A stretch of DNA of 63,317 nt from JASHVB01 sp036489395 (lineage in GTDB: Bacteria > Pseudomonadota > Alphaproteobacteria > Acetobacterales > Acetobacteraceae). The translations under genes were made by a program, and so were the position numbers. The stretch covers positions 1 to 63,317 of the forward strand of contig DASXFW010000282.1 of NCBI GenBank assembly GCA_036489395.1. Direction: 5' to 3'. Below, piece by piece: positions 59,481-63,317 of the stretch. Position 1 is the stretch's first letter. The number at the start of each line of letters is the position of its first letter. The notes under the pieces are model-generated. The model searched no databases. It saw only the letters and a program-made list of their open reading frames with translations, and was not told the origin of the DNA.

Positions 59481-62400
59481 ATGAGCATTTCTGAACCCTT
59501 TATCCGCCGGCCGATCGCCACCTCGCTGCTGATGCTGGGCATCCTGGTGTTCGGCATCCTCGCCTACACGCTGCTGCCGGTCGCGGCGCTGCCGAACGTC
59601 GATTTCCCGACCATCACGGTCAGCGCCAGTTATCCGGGCGCCAGCCCCGCCACCATGGCCTCGGCCATCGCCACGCCGCTGGAGCAGCAATTCACGGCGA
59701 TTCCGGCGTTGGCGCAGATGACGTCGCTGAGCGGCACCGGCACCACGACCATCACCATGCAGTTCGACCTCAGCCGCAACATCGATGGTGCGGCGCAGGA
59801 CGTGCAAACCGCGATCAACGCCGCGAGCGCATTGCTGCCGAAGGACCTGCCGAGCCCGCCCACGTACAAGAAGGTCAATCCGGCGGATTTCCCGGTGATG
59901 ATCTACGCGGTGCATTCCGATGCGATCCCGCCCTACCGGCTGGATGATTATGCCTACACCTATCTGGCGCAGCAGCTTTCGACGATACCGGGCGTGTCGC
60001 AGGTGTTCGTGTTCGGACAGAAGCAATACGCCGCGCGGGTTGAAGTGAATCCGGGCGCACTCGCCTCGCGCGGCCTGGGCCTGGAGGACGTACGCAACGC
60101 GCTGGTCAATGCCACCGTCAACGATCCGAAAGGCTCGATCGAGGGCGCACACAAGGTCACTGCGCTGGACACCAACGACCAGCTTTTCAATGCCGCAGAG
60201 TACGGCAACGTGATCGTCGCCTATCGCAACGGCGCGCCGATCCGGGTGAAGGATATCGCCAAGGCGGTCAACTCGGTACAGAACATGTACGTTGGCGCCT
60301 GGTTCAATGACCAGCCGGCCGAGGGCGTTGGCATCCAGCGCGCCGACGGCGCCAACACCATCGCGCTGGTGAACCGCATCAAGGCCGTGATGCCGCGGCT
60401 GGAGGCGTCGCTGCCGCCTTCGGTGCATGTGTCGCTGATGGCGGATCGGTCGTTGATCACCCAGGCGGCGATCCACGACGTGCAGATTACCATGGTCATC
60501 ACCATCATGCTGGTGGTGATGGTGATCTTCGTCTTCCTGCGCACGCTGTGGGCAACGATCATCCCCAGTCTGGCGGTGCCGCTGTCGCTGCTCGCCACGG
60601 TCGCCATCCTGTATGCCTTCAGCTACAGCCTGGACAACATCTCGCTGATGGCACTGACCATCTCGGTCGGCTTTGTGGTGGACGATGCGATCGTGATGAT
60701 CGAGAACATCGTGCGCTATATCGAGCAAGGCGAACAACCGTATCAGGCGGCGCTGAAGGGTGCGGGACAGATCGGCTTCACCATCATCTCCATAACTTTT
60801 TCGCTGATCGCCGTCTTCATCCCATTATTCTTCATGGGCGGCATCATCGGCCGGCTGTTCCGCGAATTCGCCGTCGCGGTGGCCGTGGCGGTGGTCGCGT
60901 CGGCGTTCATATCGCTGACCCTGACGCCGGTGCTGTGCTCCCTGTTCCTGAAGAAGCACGAGGCGAACGCCGGCGGTCCGTTCAACCGCATGGCAGAGGG
61001 TTTCTTCAACTGGATGCTGCGCGCATATGAGCACGGCCTGCGCTGGGTGCTGCGGCATCAGCCGTTGATGCTCATGGCGACCCTGGGGCTGATCGTCGTC
61101 ACCGGCTATTTGTATGTGATCATTCCGAAGGGCTTTTTCCCGCAACAGGACACCGGCTTCATCTTCGGCGAGGTGGATACGCGGCAGGATGCGTCGTTTG
61201 CCGCCACCAACAAGCTGCGCGCGGAGATCATCGACATCGTGCGCAAGGATCCCGCGGTGGACCATGTGTTCTCGATGGGCGGCGCCTATTCCTACAACCC
61301 GACCGAGAACGCGGCCCGCGTGTTCTTCCAGTTGAAGGCCTTCGACGAACGCGACGTCACCGCCAATCAGGTGATCGACCGGCTGCGTCCGCAGGTTGCC
61401 CGTGTGGCGGGCGCGAAGTTCTTCATGCAGGCCGGGCAGGACATCAGCCTGGGCGGGCGGCTGAGCCGTACCCAGTACCAATACACGCTGACCGACACCA
61501 ATCAGGACGAGCTCAACCATTGGGCGCCGATCCTGGAGCATGGCATGCAAAAATTGCCGGAGCTGCAGGACGTAGCGTCGGACCAGCAGATCGCAGCGCC
61601 GCATATCGCGATCGCCGTCGATCGCGATGCCGCCTCGCGCATGGGCGTGTCGGCCACGCTGATCGACAACACGCTGTATGATGCTTTCGGCCAGCGGCAG
61701 GTCGCGACGATCTACACCGCGACGAATCAGTACAAGGTGATTCTGGAGGTCGCGCCGCAGTTCCGCGACGATCCAACTGCGCTGTCGAGGATCTACGTGT
61801 CGGGACCGACAGGTGCGCAGATTCCGTTGAGCGCCTTCGTGCATTACACCGACACCCTGCAACCCTTGTCGGTGAGTCACCAGGGACAGTTCCCGGCGAT
61901 CACGCTGTCGTTCAACCTGGCGCCCGGGAAATCGCTGGGCCAGGCGGTCGATGCCGTGAACAAGCTGGCCGATCGGCTGAATATTCCGGCGACTCTTTCC
62001 GGCTCGTTCCAGGGTACGGCACAGGCGTTCCAGGCTTCGCTGGCGTCGATGCCGCTGCTGGTCGCTGCCGCGATCCTGGTGGTGTACATCGTACTGGGCA
62101 TCCTGTACGAAAGTTATATCCATCCGATCACCATCCTGTCGGCGCTGCCGTCCGCCGGCGTCGGAACGCTGCTGATGCTGATGGTGCTGCACTACGACCT
62201 GACGGTGATCGCGATCATCGGCATGATTCTGCTGATCGGCATCGTGAAGAAGAACGCGATCATGATGATCGACTTCGCGTTGCAGGCGGAACGTATCGAG
62301 GGCAAGAGTCCGCAGGACGCGATCTACGAAGCGTGCCTGCTGCGCTTCCGCCCGATCATGATGACGACGTTTTCCGCGTTGTTCGGTGCGATGCCGATCG

Positions 62401-62651
62401 CGCTGGGACACGGCGCGGGGTCCGAACTTCGGCGGCCGCTGGGTATTGCGATCATCGGCGGCCTGCTGGTGTCGCAATGGCTGACGCTCTACACCACGCC
62501 GGTGATCTATCTGTACCTGGAGCGGTTCAGCCGCTGGCTGGGACGCGCGCATCATCCGTCGCGCATCGCGGAAATCCTGACCGAGCCGGGCATGCTGCTG
62601 GAGCCCGTGCCGGTACCGCTGGTGCAGGATCAGCAAGGCGCGGGGGAATGA
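59481..62651 (+). CDS. RND efflux pump, inner-membrane permease (MdtB/MdtC-like)
   Basis: A 1056-residue proton-driven multidrug exporter of the AcrB superfamily. The start MSISEPFIRRPIATSLLMLG, LPNVDFPTITVSASYPGA and the porter-domain repeats are typical of MdtB/MdtC. TM4 carries the proton-relay aspartates in GFVVDDAIVMIENIVRYIE. The second half has PKGFFPQQDTG, GSFQGTAQAFQASL and the C-terminal GIVKKNAIMMIDFALQAER. It starts 15 bp after the adaptor, and its stop overlaps the MarR gene as ATGA. Confidence 0.95.
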   Translation: MSISEPFIRRPIATSLLMLGILVFGILAYTLLPVAALPNVDFPTITVSASYPGASPATMASAIATPLEQQFTAIPALAQMTSLSGTGTTTITMQFDLSRNIDGAAQDVQTAINAASALLPKDLPSPPTYKKVNPADFPVMIYAVHSDAIPPYRLDDYAYTYLAQQLSTIPGVSQVFVFGQKQYAARVEVNPGALASRGLGLEDVRNALVNATVNDPKGSIEGAHKVTALDTNDQLFNAAEYGNVIVAYRNGAPIRVKDIAKAVNSVQNMYVGAWFNDQPAEGVGIQRADGANTIALVNRIKAVMPRLEASLPPSVHVSLMADRSLITQAAIHDVQITMVITIMLVVMVIFVFLRTLWATIIPSLAVPLSLLATVAILYAFSYSLDNISLMALTISVGFVVDDAIVMIENIVRYIEQGEQPYQAALKGAGQIGFTIISITFSLIAVFIPLFFMGGIIGRLFREFAVAVAVAVVASAFISLTLTPVLCSLFLKKHEANAGGPFNRMAEGFFNWMLRAYEHGLRWVLRHQPLMLMATLGLIVVTGYLYVIIPKGFFPQQDTGFIFGEVDTRQDASFAATNKLRAEIIDIVRKDPAVDHVFSMGGAYSYNPTENAARVFFQLKAFDERDVTANQVIDRLRPQVARVAGAKFFMQAGQDISLGGRLSRTQYQYTLTDTNQDELNHWAPILEHGMQKLPELQDVASDQQIAAPHIAIAVDRDAASRMGVSATLIDNTLYDAFGQRQVATIYTATNQYKVILEVAPQFRDDPTALSRIYVSGPTGAQIPLSAFVHYTDTLQPLSVSHQGQFPAITLSFNLAPGKSLGQAVDAVNKLADRLNIPATLSGSFQGTAQAFQASLASMPLLVAAAILVVYIVLGILYESYIHPITILSALPSAGVGTLLMLMVLHYDLTVIAIIGMILLIGIVKKNAIMMIDFALQAERIEGKSPQDAIYEACLLRFRPIMMTTFSALFGAMPIALGHGAGSELRRPLGIAIIGGLLVSQWLTLYTTPVIYLYLERFSRWLGRAHHPSRIAEILTEPGMLLEPVPVPLVQDQQGAGE

Positions 62652-63166
62652 ACGACGCCGCGCGCCTGGCGTCGGAAGATCCCGCATCCGGCCGCACCTT
62701 CGGCTTTCTGGTGCAGGATGTGGCGCGGCTGCTGAAACGCCACTTCGAGCGCCGTGCGCGACAGAGCGGCCTGCCGATCACCCGCCGCCAGGCGACGGTG
62801 ATGATCTACATTTCCCGCCACGAAGGCGTCAGTCAGGCGGAAGTCGCCGCCTGGCTGAACATCGAGCCGATCGCGCTGGTGCGGATGCTGGACAAGCTGT
62901 GCGAGGAAGGCCTGGTGGCGCGTCGCGCGCATCCGACGGATCGCCGCGTGCGCACCCTGTGGCTGACCGAGGCGGCGCAGCCGGTGCTGGAAGTGATCTT
63001 CCAGATCAATCAGGCGATCCGCGCCGAATCGTTCGTCGGCATGCCGCCATCGTCACGCGACGTGCTGATCGAGGCGCTGGCGCAGATCAAGGACAATCTC
63101 GCGTCAGTCGTCGTGGTGGACGAAGCCACGACGGCAGAACTGGTGGCCGGAGCGGACGCGGGGTAG
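62648..63166 (+). CDS. MarR family transcriptional regulator
   Basis: A 172-residue winged-helix repressor. Features are the N-terminal dimerisation helices (GFLVQDVARLLKRHFERRAR), LPITRRQATVMIYISRHEG, a recognition helix region GVSQAEVAAWLNIEPIALVRMLDKL and the wing LVARRAHPTDRRVRTLWLT. ATG 62648 overlaps the pump stop (ATGA), which decides the start. Its place at the end of the efflux operon suggests that it controls this operon in response to a pump substrate. Confidence 0.93.
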   Translation: MNDAARLASEDPASGRTFGFLVQDVARLLKRHFERRARQSGLPITRRQATVMIYISRHEGVSQAEVAAWLNIEPIALVRMLDKLCEEGLVARRAHPTDRRVRTLWLTEAAQPVLEVIFQINQAIRAESFVGMPPSSRDVLIEALAQIKDNLASVVVVDEATTAELVAGADAG

Positions 63167-63183
63167 CGCGGCGGTTAGGCACT

Positions 63184-63317
63184 GTTGACGAATAATCGCT
63201 GCAGTTGACGCACGGTCGCATAATGTCGTCATGCCGACCACCGGGCACTTGACCCGGTGGTCGGCATGACGGGGCAAAGGCCGGTGCCTCACTCAACCGA
63301 TTCGATTATTCGTCAAC
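63184..63317. mobile_element. Element with 15-bp terminal inverted repeats (MITE-like)
   Basis: gttgacgaataatcg at 63184-63198 has its exact reverse complement at 63303-63317, the last bases of the window. Between them lies a second palindrome (63228-63245 with 63253-63270, arm gtcatgccgaccaccggg). A non-coding 134-bp unit bounded by perfect inverted repeats fits a miniature inverted-repeat element or a composite palindromic repeat. Its right boundary and any target duplication are outside the window. It may also terminate the efflux operon. Confidence 0.6.

Noticed and set aside
62333..62647. Upstream extension of the MarR frame
   Set aside because: It lies within the RND pump gene in another frame. 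ATG 62648 with ATGA overlap gives the normal MarR N-terminus.

Overview
This window is chromosomal DNA from a high-GC alphaproteobacterium, most likely in the Rhodospirillales / Acetobacteraceae. The evidence is the conserved hemE-hemH-hemJ-rho cluster facing a PEP-synthase regulator gene, the Hint-domain giant surface protein with a neighbouring sulfotransferase, the GT61 glycosyltransferases, the YfiR/hybrid-kinase pair and the single-chain acyl-CoA carboxylase. This placement is inferred from gene content, because no rRNA is present.

Layout. At 1-2205 (minus) lies a TIR-like/STAND-ATPase/TPR protein cut by the left edge. At 2266-6743 (minus) are a VanA-like Rieske oxygenase, a SnoaL-like protein, a quinone oxidoreductase and xseA, separated by palindromic repeats. 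At 7012-11901 (plus) are an HpaB-type flavin monooxygenase, purD, a GT61 glycosyltransferase and a propeller-like protein. At 11940-15866 (minus) is an overlapping unit yfiR - hybrid kinase - tadA - GT61. At 16194-20497 (minus) is a tightly coupled four-gene unit: APH-type kinase, divergent enolase, D-2-hydroxyacid dehydrogenase and DUF1537 kinase, which looks like an uncharacterised acid/sugar-acid pathway. At 21164-22213 (plus) is a luciferase-like oxidoreductase.

22345-31819 is core genome: rho, hemJ, hemH and hemE on minus, then ppsR, leuS, lptE and holA on plus. The hemE/ppsR intergenic region carries DnaA-box-like sequences and an AT-rich stretch. It is the best candidate for the chromosomal replication origin, because oriC of Caulobacter and Rickettsia lies at the same gene pair.

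32204-36941 (plus) encodes a CoA-transferase and a single-chain biotin-dependent acyl-CoA carboxylase with a G-rich leader. 37068-49556 (minus) holds an 11.6-kb gene for a 3851-residue repetitive protein ending in a Hint domain, preceded by a sulfotransferase gene.

50.4-55.9 kb looks like a small mobile island. A serine recombinase reads into the 3' end of a tRNA-Ser(UGA) gene, a decayed Phd/YefM antitoxin lies inside, and the cargo is an unrecognised four-gene unit (membrane protein, small helical protein, HEXXH metallopeptidase-like protein, partner protein). I consider this unit the best candidate for an undescribed system. 56056-63166 returns to ordinary chromosome: dienelactone-hydrolase-like protein, Gfo/Idh/MocA oxidoreductase, a small membrane protein, and an RND efflux adaptor-pump-MarR operon. 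The window ends in a terminal-inverted-repeat element. Several families of short palindromic repeats punctuate the intergenic spaces.
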